The notes beneath the pieces are model-generated. The model did not search any database, was not told the DNA's origin, and saw only the letters and a program-made list of their open reading frames with translations. From the NCBI GenBank assembly GCA_937907425.1, contig CALCIE010000024.1, positions 1-64,000 of the forward strand: a DNA stretch of 64,000 bases, written 5' to 3'. This DNA is from ZC4RG42 sp003242425. Its GTDB lineage: Bacteria; Pseudomonadota; Gammaproteobacteria; Burkholderiales; SG8-39. Made by a program: the position numbers and the translations under genes. Of the stretch, positions 28,572 through 36,700 are shown piece by piece; position 1 is the stretch's first letter, and the number at the start of each line of letters is the position of its first letter.

Positions 28572-29407
28572 TCTTCCTCCGGCTCGGCGTTGTCGCTCAG
28601 CTCGCGCGCCCAGAAGAAGCGGTCGGGGATGTACTGGCCCATGCCCGGCCGGAAGGCGGCGGCCAGGGTCTGCCAGGTGTATTCCTGGCCCTCGCGCACC
28701 GCTTCCGGCAGGTCGAGGCCGTTGGCCAGCGCCGCGGCGATGGCCGAGGCGAGCGTGCAGCCCGAACCGTGATAGCTGCCCGGCAGCCGCTCCCACTGGT
28801 CGCTGCGCACGATGCCTGCGCTTTCGTACAAGGTGTTGATCACCTGCGCGGTGTTCTCGTGGGTCCCGGTGATGAGCACGTAGCGCGCGCCCATGTCCAG
28901 CAGCCGCGCCGCGCATTCGTGCAGCCCGAGCTCCGCCTCGTCTTCGTCCTCGTCCGCGGCGAGCCGCCGCGCTTCGGTGCTGTTGGGCGTGAGCAGCGTG
29001 GTATGCGGAATGAGCAGGTCACGCAGCGCGTCGATCAGGGCCTCGTTGGCGAGTTCGTCGCCGCGTCCGGAGGCGAGCACCGGATCGAGCACCACCGGCA
29101 CGTCCGGATAGTCGGCCAGAATCTCGGCGATTACGGCGGCGTTCTCGGCGCTGCCCACCATGCCGATCTTGAAGGCCGAGACCGCCATGTCCTCCAGCAC
29201 CATGCGCGCCTGATCGTTCACCCACTCCGCGTCGACGGGCTGCACGCCCTCGACGCCCGCAGTGTCCTGCACGGTGACGGCGGTCACCACCGAGAGCGCG
29301 TGGCAACCCATCGAGGACAGGGTGAGCAGATCGGCCTGGATGCCCGCGCCGCCGGTGGGGTCCGTCGCAGCAAAGGTGAGCACGATGGGCGGCAGGGGAG
29401 CGGACAT
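28568..29407 (-). CDS. thiD: Hydroxymethylpyrimidine/phosphomethylpyrimidine kinase
   Basis: ThiD phosphorylates HMP twice for thiamine synthesis. The 279-residue ribokinase-fold protein has TFAATDPTGGAGIQADLLTL at the N-terminus, AFKIGMVGSAENA near residue 78, the DPVLASGRG motif near 107 and the PGSYHGSGCTLASA anion hole near 210. The ATG giving MSAPLPPIVL is chosen; a longer frame to 29458 has no family support. No TPP riboswitch could be recognised upstream. Confidence 0.94.
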   Translation of the reverse strand: MSAPLPPIVLTFAATDPTGGAGIQADLLTLSSMGCHALSVVTAVTVQDTAGVEGVQPVDAEWVNDQARMVLEDMAVSAFKIGMVGSAENAAVIAEILADYPDVPVVLDPVLASGRGDELANEALIDALRDLLIPHTTLLTPNSTEARRLAADEDEDEAELGLHECAARLLDMGARYVLITGTHENTAQVINTLYESAGIVRSDQWERLPGSYHGSGCTLASAIAAALANGLDLPEAVREGQEYTWQTLAAAFRPGMGQYIPDRFFWARELSDNAEPEEE

Positions 29408-29510
29408 GGAAATCGGTGTGGGGTTGTACGAACCGCGCTTGCATGGCCAACGGTCCACATGGCGGCGACCGCGCGGTAAGATCGACGCATTTTAGCGAGT
29501 TTTGATTCGA

Positions 29511-29696
29511 ATGGCCGAGACGACCCAAGCCTACAAAACCTGGATGTGCCTCATCTGCGGTTGGATCTACAGCGAGGAAGCGGGCCTGCCCGAGGAAGGC
29601 ATTCCGCCCGGCACGCGCTGGGAGGACGTGCCGCCGAACTGGACCTGTCCCGAGTGCGGCGCGCGCAAAGAAGACTTCGAGATGGTCGAGATCTGA
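29511..29696 (+). CDS. Rubredoxin
   Basis: A 61-residue one-iron electron carrier. The two iron-binding pairs are CLICGWIY near residue 12 and CPECGARKEDFEMVE near residue 45, with the usual PPNWTCPECG context. The ATG is used rather than a TTG three codons upstream. It is divergent from thiD and upstream of the pil chemosensory genes, an arrangement seen in many betaproteobacteria. Its redox partner is not identified here. Confidence 0.93.
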   Translation: MAETTQAYKTWMCLICGWIYSEEAGLPEEGIPPGTRWEDVPPNWTCPECGARKEDFEMVEI

Positions 29697-30017
29697 TCCG
29701 CGCGGTGTCTTCTACTCCGGCGAGGTGCGCGGCTGCCGCCCGCGCCGGCCACTAGCCTTTTACCCGGCGCACGTGGGCGCCCTCCGGTCTGCACGTTTTT
29801 TGCCGGGCCGGCGGCCGCGTGTGCGCACACCGGCCTGCTCTGCGGCCCACCGTCGGCGGCGTTTGACGCGCGCACTCGTACGATTGCTCAGAAAGCGCGT
29901 TAAAAAGTTGGCCGAACGTGCGAATTTCCAATAGCCCGGGCGACGAAGCTCATGCTTATATCTCTGTCATAGGCCCGCAGCCGGCCGGCTGTTTCAGGGC
30001 GCAGAACACAGGGATTT
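29697..30017. other. Non-coding stretch between rubredoxin and pilG
   Basis: This 321-base stretch has no supportable gene. It should hold the promoter of the pil operon. Weak candidates are TTGACG near 29860, without a matching -10, and TGCTTATAT near 29953, which has the TG of an extended -10. No convincing terminator for rubredoxin and no sigma-54 -24/-12 element was seen. Confidence 0.5.
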
Positions 30018-30419
30018 GTGAAGGTGAGCGAAACACCGAATCTTTCCGGCATCAAGGTCATGGTGATCGACGATAGCAACACTATCCGTCGCAGCGCGGA
30101 GATTTTTCTCGCGCAGGCGGGTTGCCAAGTCATCCTGGCCGAGGACGGTTTCGATGCGCTGTCGAAAATCACCGACCATCAGCCGGATTTGATTTTCTGC
30201 GACATCATGATGCCGCGTCTGGACGGCTACCAGACCTGCGCGCTGATCAAGAAGAACGCCCGCTTCGCCTCGACACCGGTGATCATGCTGTCGTCCAAGG
30301 ACGGGCTGTTCGATCGCGCGCGCGGGCGCATGGTGGGTTCGGACGAGTATCTGACCAAACCTTTCACCAAGGACAGTTTGCTGAAGACGGTCGGCGCGCA
30401 CGCCGCCGCCCGTGTTTGA
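30018..30419 (+). CDS. pilG: Twitching motility response regulator PilG
   Basis: A 133-residue single-domain CheY-like receiver of the Pil-Chp chemosensory pathway, controlling pilus extension. The receiver hallmarks are VMVIDDSN near residue 16, the phospho-acceptor aspartate in IFCDIMMPRLDGYQTC near residue 60, MLSSKDG and the switch lysine in EYLTKPFTKDSL. Translation starts at GTG with AGGGA upstream; a second GTG two codons later is an alternative. It leads the operon pilG-pilH-pilI-pilJ-chpA. Confidence 0.92.
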   Translation: MKVSETPNLSGIKVMVIDDSNTIRRSAEIFLAQAGCQVILAEDGFDALSKITDHQPDLIFCDIMMPRLDGYQTCALIKKNARFASTPVIMLSSKDGLFDRARGRMVGSDEYLTKPFTKDSLLKTVGAHAAARV

Positions 30420-30430
30420 TGAGGACGAAC

Positions 30431-30808
30431 ATGGCTATACACAAGATTCTCGTTGTCGACGACTCGCCCACCGATCGCCAGTTTCTGCTGGAGACCCTGG
30501 CGAAGCAGGGTTATCAGGTGGTGACCGCGGAAAACGGCGAGGAGGCGATTGCCAAGGCCAAGAGCGAAAGCCCGGACCTGATCCTCATGGACGTGGTCAT
30601 GCCCGGCCTGAACGGCTATCAGGCGACGCGCAGCATCACGCGCGACGAAGCGACCAAGGACATCCCCATCATCATCTGCACCAGCAAGGGCGCGGAGACC
30701 GACAAGATCTGGGGCATGCGCCAGGGCGCCGTCGATTACCTGGTGAAGCCCATCGATCCGCAGCAGCTCCTGTCCAAGATCGCCGGCCTTCACAACGCCG
30801 CCGCCTGA
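30431..30808 (+). CDS. pilH: Twitching motility response regulator PilH
   Basis: A 125-residue CheY-like receiver, the second response regulator of the Pil-Chp system, linked mainly to pilus retraction. Receiver motifs are ILVVDDSPTDR, the phospho-acceptor in LILMDVVMPGLNGYQAT near residue 52, ICTSKGAETD and the lysine in DYLVKPIDPQQL. GAGGACGAAC precedes the ATG. It starts 11 nt after pilG. Longer frames through pilG are shadows. Confidence 0.92.
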   Translation: MAIHKILVVDDSPTDRQFLLETLAKQGYQVVTAENGEEAIAKAKSESPDLILMDVVMPGLNGYQATRSITRDEATKDIPIIICTSKGAETDKIWGMRQGAVDYLVKPIDPQQLLSKIAGLHNAAA

Positions 30809-30817
30809 TCGAGCGAC

Positions 30818-31327
30818 ATGGCGCGCAAGGTCAGCTTACGCGAATTCCAACAGGCACTCGTTCGCCGCCTCAACGAGGCGCAGGCGAGCGAGGCCGTCAG
30901 CGCCCGCCTGGGTGTGCAGGTGGGCGGCGAGCTGTGGCTGCTCCGGCTCAATGAAGTCGGCGAAGTGATTCCGCCGCCCGCCATCACGCCGGTGCCGCTG
31001 ACGCGCCACTGGTTCCGCGGGCTGACGAACATCCGGGGCAATCTCTACACCGTGGTCGATTTTTCCGCCTTCCTCGGCGGCGAGCCGACGCCGAACACCG
31101 CCGACACGCGGCTGCTGCTCGTCGGGGAGCGCTACGGGGTCAACACCGCACTGCTGGTGCATCGCATGCTCGGCATCCGCCACATCGAACAGTTCCAGCA
31201 GCAACACAGCGGCGGCGAGCGCCCGTGGGAAGTGGCGCATTACGTCGACCAGGAAGGCAGGTTGTGGCGCGAACTCGAAATGAGCGCGCTGGTTTATCAC
31301 AACGATTTCTTACAGTCGGCCGCCTAG
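30818..31327 (+). CDS. pilI: CheW-like adaptor PilI
   Basis: A 169-residue CheW-domain protein that couples the receptor PilJ to the kinase ChpA/PilL. The domain includes ELWLLRLNEVGEVIPPP, the WFRGLTNIRGNLYTVVDFSAF block near residue 65, and a late LVHRMLGIRHIEQF segment. It lies between pilH and pilJ with short spacers (9 and 30 nt), which fixes its role in this pathway. Confidence 0.92.
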   Translation: MARKVSLREFQQALVRRLNEAQASEAVSARLGVQVGGELWLLRLNEVGEVIPPPAITPVPLTRHWFRGLTNIRGNLYTVVDFSAFLGGEPTPNTADTRLLLVGERYGVNTALLVHRMLGIRHIEQFQQQHSGGERPWEVAHYVDQEGRLWRELEMSALVYHNDFLQSAA

Positions 31328-31357
31328 ACGGTCGCAGGACCTCAATTAGGGGGGGAT

Positions 31358-33526
31358 ATGGCAATCAATCTGAGCGCGCTGAACTTCGGATTCGGCAAGC
31401 GGGGCCCGACCACGCCCGAAAGCCCATCGCTGGGCGCGCAAAGGATTTCCGACGGCGCAACGACGGCGCAACCGAAGCGCGGCCTGATGCGCACCTTCCG
31501 CTCGCAGATGCAGGTCTACGGCACCGTGCTCACGCTGCTGGTGCTGGTGATCGTCGCCCTCGGCTGGTACTCGATCCGTACCGCGACCCAGGGCACGGCC
31601 TACGTGGCGGCGGCCGGTCAGATGCGGACGCTGTCGCAGCAGATCTCCAACGAGGCGCAGCAGAGCCTGCAGGGTATCGCCGAGGCCTTTCCCCGTCTGA
31701 CCGCCGCGCGCAACGAATTCGCGCGCCTGCTCGGGGTGCTGAACGGCGGCGGCATGGTGGGCAACACCTCCCTGCCGCCGGCGCCGGATGCGGTGCGTCC
31801 GGCGCTCGGCAAGGTCACGGCGCTGTGGAAGAAGACCGAGCAGAACACTGCGCTGATGCTGCAGCAGCAGAAGAACCTGGTGGAACTCGGTGCCGCGGTG
31901 GCGGCGATCAACAACCACAACGCCTTGCTGCTCGACCTGGCCGAACAGGTCGCGGCCGCGAAGTTGCGCAACGGCACGCCGCAGGAAGTCTCGGCTTCCG
32001 GCCAGCTCGTCATGCTGACCCAGCGCATCGCCAAGAACGCCAACGCCCTGCTCGCGGCGCGCGAGATCGACCCGGAAGTGACCTTCCTGCTCGGCAAGGA
32101 CTCCAACACCTTCCGTGAGCTCATCACCGGTCTGAAGGGCGGCAGCGACACGCTGCGCCTGCCCGGCACGCGCGACGCCGAGACGCTGGCGATTCTCAAT
32201 GAACTGGAAAAAGCCTACGCCGAGTACCGCAACTCGGTGAGCACCATCATGGGCGCGCTGCTGACGCTGGTGGAGGCCAAGCGTGCCGGCTATCAGGTGG
32301 TGCTGGATTCGGACAACCTGCTGGAAGCGACCAAGCAACTGGAACAGAGCTTCCAGGCCAACGTCGGCGGCCGCGTCTACGTGTTCACCGCCATCGGTGT
32401 CGCCGGCGCGCTGGTCATCGCCGTGGTGCTGCTGATGATCAAGGCCTACCGCGACGAGAGCGAGCGCCGGACCGCCGTGCAGGTGCTGCTGCGCGAGGAA
32501 GCGGAACGTCTGCGGGCCGAAGCGGAAGAACAGAACAAGGCCAACCAGGAGGCGATTCTGCGCCTCATGAACGAAATGGGCAGCCTCGCCGACGGCGACC
32601 TCACGGTGCAGGCGACGGTGACCGAGGACATCACCGGCGCGATCGCCGACTCGGTCAACTACACCATCGAGGAGCTGCGCGTGCTGGTGGGCCGCATCAA
32701 CAGCGCGGCGGCGCAAGTGACGAGCGCGACCGAATCCGCCGCACAGATCTCCTCGCGGCTGCTGCAGGCCGCGGAGCGGCAGTCCAAGCAGATTCAGGAA
32801 GCCGGCGCCTCGGTTCTGGAAATGGCGCGCGCCATTAACGACGTGTCGGCCAGCGCGGCCCAGTCGGTGAACGTGGCGCGGCAATCGCTTGCCGCCGCGC
32901 AGAAGGGCCAGGAGGCGGTGCAGAACTCCATCGCCGGCATGAACGACATCCGCGACCAGATCCAGGAGACCGCGAAACGGATCAAGCGCCTGGGCGAGTC
33001 TTCGCAGGAGATCGGCGAGATCGTGGAGCTGATTTCCGACATTACCGAACAGACCAACGTGCTGGCGCTGAACGCTGCGATCCAGGCGGCCTCCGCGGGC
33101 GAAGCCGGCCGCGGCTTCACGGTGGTGGCGGAAGAAGTGCAGCGTCTTGCGGAACGCTCGGCCGAGGCGACCAAGCAGATCGGCGCGATCGTGAAGACCA
33201 TTCAGACCGACACCCAGGACGCGGTCACCGCCATGGAGAAGAGCACCCAGGGCGTGGTCGACGGAACCAAGCTGTCCGACGCGGCCGGCCAGGCGCTGGC
33301 CGAGATCGGCGAGGTGTCGCGCCGCCTGGCCGCGCTCATTGAAGAGATCTCCGTGACCACGCACGCGCAGGCGCAGCAGGCCGGCAAGGTGGCCTCTGCC
33401 ATGGAAGAGATCCTTGCCGTGACCAAGCAGACCACCGAGGGCACCAAGCAGACGGCGGTCTCGGTCGGGCAGTTGGCGAAGCTGGCGCAGGAACTGAAAG
33501 GCTCGGTCGCCAACTTCAAGATCTAA
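31358..33526 (+). CDS. pilJ: Twitching motility methyl-accepting chemotaxis protein PilJ
   Basis: A 722-residue transmembrane receptor of the Pil-Chp system. One membrane segment near residues 50-70 (LTLLVLVIVALGWYSI) and a second near 340-365 bound a periplasmic region with two PilJ-type sensory modules (each with MRTLSQQISNEAQ- or MLTQRIAKNAN-like helices). A HAMP-like linker and a cytoplasmic signalling domain follow, with the hairpin tip DITEQTNVLALNAAIQAA near residue 562. An AGGGGGGG run precedes the ATG. Confidence 0.94.
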   Translation: MAINLSALNFGFGKRGPTTPESPSLGAQRISDGATTAQPKRGLMRTFRSQMQVYGTVLTLLVLVIVALGWYSIRTATQGTAYVAAAGQMRTLSQQISNEAQQSLQGIAEAFPRLTAARNEFARLLGVLNGGGMVGNTSLPPAPDAVRPALGKVTALWKKTEQNTALMLQQQKNLVELGAAVAAINNHNALLLDLAEQVAAAKLRNGTPQEVSASGQLVMLTQRIAKNANALLAAREIDPEVTFLLGKDSNTFRELITGLKGGSDTLRLPGTRDAETLAILNELEKAYAEYRNSVSTIMGALLTLVEAKRAGYQVVLDSDNLLEATKQLEQSFQANVGGRVYVFTAIGVAGALVIAVVLLMIKAYRDESERRTAVQVLLREEAERLRAEAEEQNKANQEAILRLMNEMGSLADGDLTVQATVTEDITGAIADSVNYTIEELRVLVGRINSAAAQVTSATESAAQISSRLLQAAERQSKQIQEAGASVLEMARAINDVSASAAQSVNVARQSLAAAQKGQEAVQNSIAGMNDIRDQIQETAKRIKRLGESSQEIGEIVELISDITEQTNVLALNAAIQAASAGEAGRGFTVVAEEVQRLAERSAEATKQIGAIVKTIQTDTQDAVTAMEKSTQGVVDGTKLSDAAGQALAEIGEVSRRLAALIEEISVTTHAQAQQAGKVASAMEEILAVTKQTTEGTKQTAVSVGQLAKLAQELKGSVANFKI

Positions 33527-33536
33527 TACCTCGGTG

Positions 33537-33582
33537 CGGCGCGAATCCCCGCTCGTCGCGGTACACGGGCGGGTTCGCGCCG
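33537..33582 (+). repeat. Imperfect inverted repeat between pilJ and chpA
   Basis: GGCGCGAA near 33538 and TTCGCGCC near 33574 form a stem that continues into CCC/GGG after one bulged base, about 12 bp in all. It starts 11 nt after the pilJ stop. There is no T run, so it is not a standard terminator. It could stabilise the upstream message or lower read-through into chpA. Confidence 0.45.
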
Positions 33583-33704
33583 GGCGGTGGCGGAACGCGC
33601 ATGTGGGCCCGGTCGGGCCCATGTTTCGGGAAGCGTCCACGAGCGGGAGCGATCGCCGTTCGCGCAGGCTTCCTCATGCAGGATTTGGATAAGGTGTTGC
33701 AGGC

Positions 33705-36700
33705 ATGAACAAGCCGAGCGATTTCGATATCGGCCCGCTGACCTGGGTCAAGGGCGAAATCGATCAAGCGTTGGATCGTTCCCTAGCCGCGCTGAAGGCC
33801 TACGCGCAAAACCCGGCCGAGCCCACCCAGCTCAAATTCTGTCGCACCCATTTCCACCAGGCGCACGGCGCCCTGCAGATCGTCGGCTTGGACGGTGTCA
33901 CGCGGCTGTCCGAGGAAGTCGAGAGCCTGCTTGCCGGGCTGAGCGAGGACGCGCCCGACGAGGCGCTCGTCGCCACGGCCGAACAAGCCTATCAGGCCAT
34001 CCGCGCCTATTTGGAAGAGTTGCTGTCCGGCGAGCCGCATCAGCCGCTCAAGCTCTTCGACATCTACGAGGCCGTGTGCAGGGCGCGCGGCCGCGATGCC
34101 GATCCCATCGATCTCTACTATCCCGACCTGTCGCGCCGTCCGCCGCGACGCGAACAGCCGATGGTGGCGGTGGCCCCGGACGACCTGAGCAAGTTCTACC
34201 GCCGGCAGCGGGCGCGCTATCAGCGCGGGCTGCTGAAGTGGCTGCACAACGACGAAAGCGGCGTCGATGCCATGCGCGTGGCCATCGCCGCGGTCGAGGC
34301 GGTGCAGACCTCGCCGGCGCAACGGGCGTTCTGGTGGGTGGCGCTGGGCTTCTTCGACGCCCTGGCGGCCAAGGCGCTGCCTGTGCAGCCCTGGATCCAG
34401 CGGCTCTGCAACCGCATCGAACAGCAGTTGAAGCGCCTGGTGGAAGGCTCCACCACGGTGGCCGAGCGGCTGATGCGCGAAGCGCTCTACGCCGTCGCGC
34501 GTGCCAAGCCCGTGACCGAACACGTGCGCCAGGTGCAGGAGGTCTACGACCTCGCGGCCACGCTGCCCGAATCCTTCGGCGTGCGCGCCGGACTGGCGGC
34601 GCAGCATCCCGCCCTGCGCGGCGTGCGCGAGGCGCTCGGCGCCGCCAAGACGGCCTGGAACAAATGCGCCTCGGGCCACCGGCCCAGCCTCAACACCTTC
34701 GCCGAGCAGGTCGCGACGCTCAAGACGCAGGTCATCGCCCTGGGCCACGCTTCGATCGACAACCTGGTCGCGCAGCTCGACAAGGTGGCGCAATGGCTGC
34801 TCGCGCAACCTGAGCGGGTCGACGACATCGTCGCCATGGAAGTCGCCACCGCGCTGCTGCTGGTGGAAAACGGCGTCGAGAACCACGCCAAGCTGAGCGA
34901 GGAGGAGTACGGCGAACAGGCGAAGCTGATGTGCGACCGCCTGCGGGCTTGCATGGAGGGCAACCTGCTCGGCGCCGCCACTCCGGTACCGGTGCTCGAC
35001 GAGATGTCGCGCCGGGCGCAGGAACGCCTGCTTATGAGCCAGGTGGTGGCGGAGATCCAGGCGAGCCTGCGCACCATCGAACAGGCGCTGGACGAGTTCT
35101 TCCGCGACCCCGGCAAGCGCAGCGCCCTGTCCGAACTGTCGCGGCCGGTGCGGCAGGTGCTGGGCGCCTTCACCATGCTCAACGAGGACGAGGCGGCCGC
35201 GGTCCTGTCCGAGTGCTTCAACGACATCCAGCGTTTCGCGCAGCCGAGCTACGAGCCCTCGCAGGCCGATTTCGAGCGCGTCGCTTCCATGCTGTCCGGC
35301 CTCGGCTTCTACGTCGAGGCGCTGCAGTACGGCAAGGCCGAGCTGCAGAACTTCATGCATCCCATCCGCGCGGCACGGGCCGAGGACGATGAAGACGTCC
35401 GTGCCCGCTCGGTGGAGGAAGAGATCGAGGCCGCCAAGCAGTCGCTGGAGAAGCTGTTCGAGGCCTGGCGCAACGATCCGGAAAACGGCCAGCTCAAGGC
35501 GCAGCTGCAGGCGCAACTGGTGGCGATCCAGAAGGACGCCAGCCTGGTGGCCGACGCGGCGTTGGAAAAACGCGTGGGCGAGATGCTCGCGCTGCTCGCG
35601 CAGTCCACCGCCAAGCCCTTCGACGCCGAAATCTCGCAGGTGATGCAGAACATCGCTCCGGCGACGGCCGTGCCCGCGCCTTCGCCCGAGACCGCCAAAC
35701 TGCTCTCCGCGAGCGACGAGACGGTCGATGCGGAGCTGCTCGCCGTCTACCTCGAGGAAGCCGGCGAAGTGCTGAACACCATCGCCGAGCAGCTCGCCAT
35801 CGCGCGCGAACAGCCGCAGAACATCGATGTGCTGCGTACCATCCGCCGCGGCTATCACACCCTCAAGGGCAGCGGCCGCATGGTGGGGCTGACGCGCCTG
35901 TCCGAGGGGGCGTGGGCGATCGAGCAGGTGATGAACCGCTGGCTCGAAGAGGAGCGCCCGGCCAGCGCGGATCTGCTGGAGCTGATCGAAGCCGGCCGTA
36001 AATTCTTCGCCGGCGCGGTCGAGGCGCTCAAGGCCGGCGAGCACAGCCCCGACGAAAGCGAGATCGTCGCGATGGCGCAGTGCGTGCGCGAAGGCCGGCC
36101 GCTGTCGGAATACGCCGCCGTGCAGGCGGCACAGCCGGCGGAAACCGCTGTGCCCGCCCCGGCGGCCGCGCAGGACGAGCCCGCGGCCGAGAAGGAGTTC
36201 TCGCTCGATTTCACCCAGCAGCTCGCGCCGCTCGCCGCCGAGCCGGCGGCGCCCGAAGAAGCGGCCGTGTCCGAGACGGTGCGCATCGGCGACGTGGAAC
36301 TGTCGCGCTCGCTGTTCGAGATTTTCATCGGCGAGGCGCGCAAGCTGCTCGCCGATTTGCGCGCGGCCTATGCCTCGCCGCTGCCGGGAGCTTTAGACGA
36401 GGATTTCAAGCGCGCGCTCCACACCCTCACCGGCATCGCCGGTACGGCCAAGATGCGTGCCCTGCGCGAGGTCAGCGAAGCGCTCGAACACCTGCTGGCG
36501 CGTCTGGCGGATACCGAACCCGACGCCGCCGTGAAGGACCTGATGGGCACCGCGCTGCAGACCATGGACGCGATGGTGCGCGCGGTCACCGATCTGCGCC
36601 TGCCCGAGCCGGCGCCCGACCTCGTCGCGCGCCTCGAGGAGGCCGGCATGGCGGCGCCCGGTGCGGCCGCCGAGCCGGCGGCTGCGGCCGATACCCTCAC

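Noticed and set aside
29408..29510. TPP riboswitch upstream of thiD
   Set aside because: The 103-base thiD/rubredoxin spacer is too short and shows no THI-box core.
31346..33640. Open frame of 764 codons opposite pilJ
   Set aside because: Antisense shadow of pilJ with Arg/His/Leu bias; no supporting start or domain.
33783..36044. Open frame of 753 codons opposite chpA
   Set aside because: Antisense shadow of the chpA reading frame; no recognisable motif.
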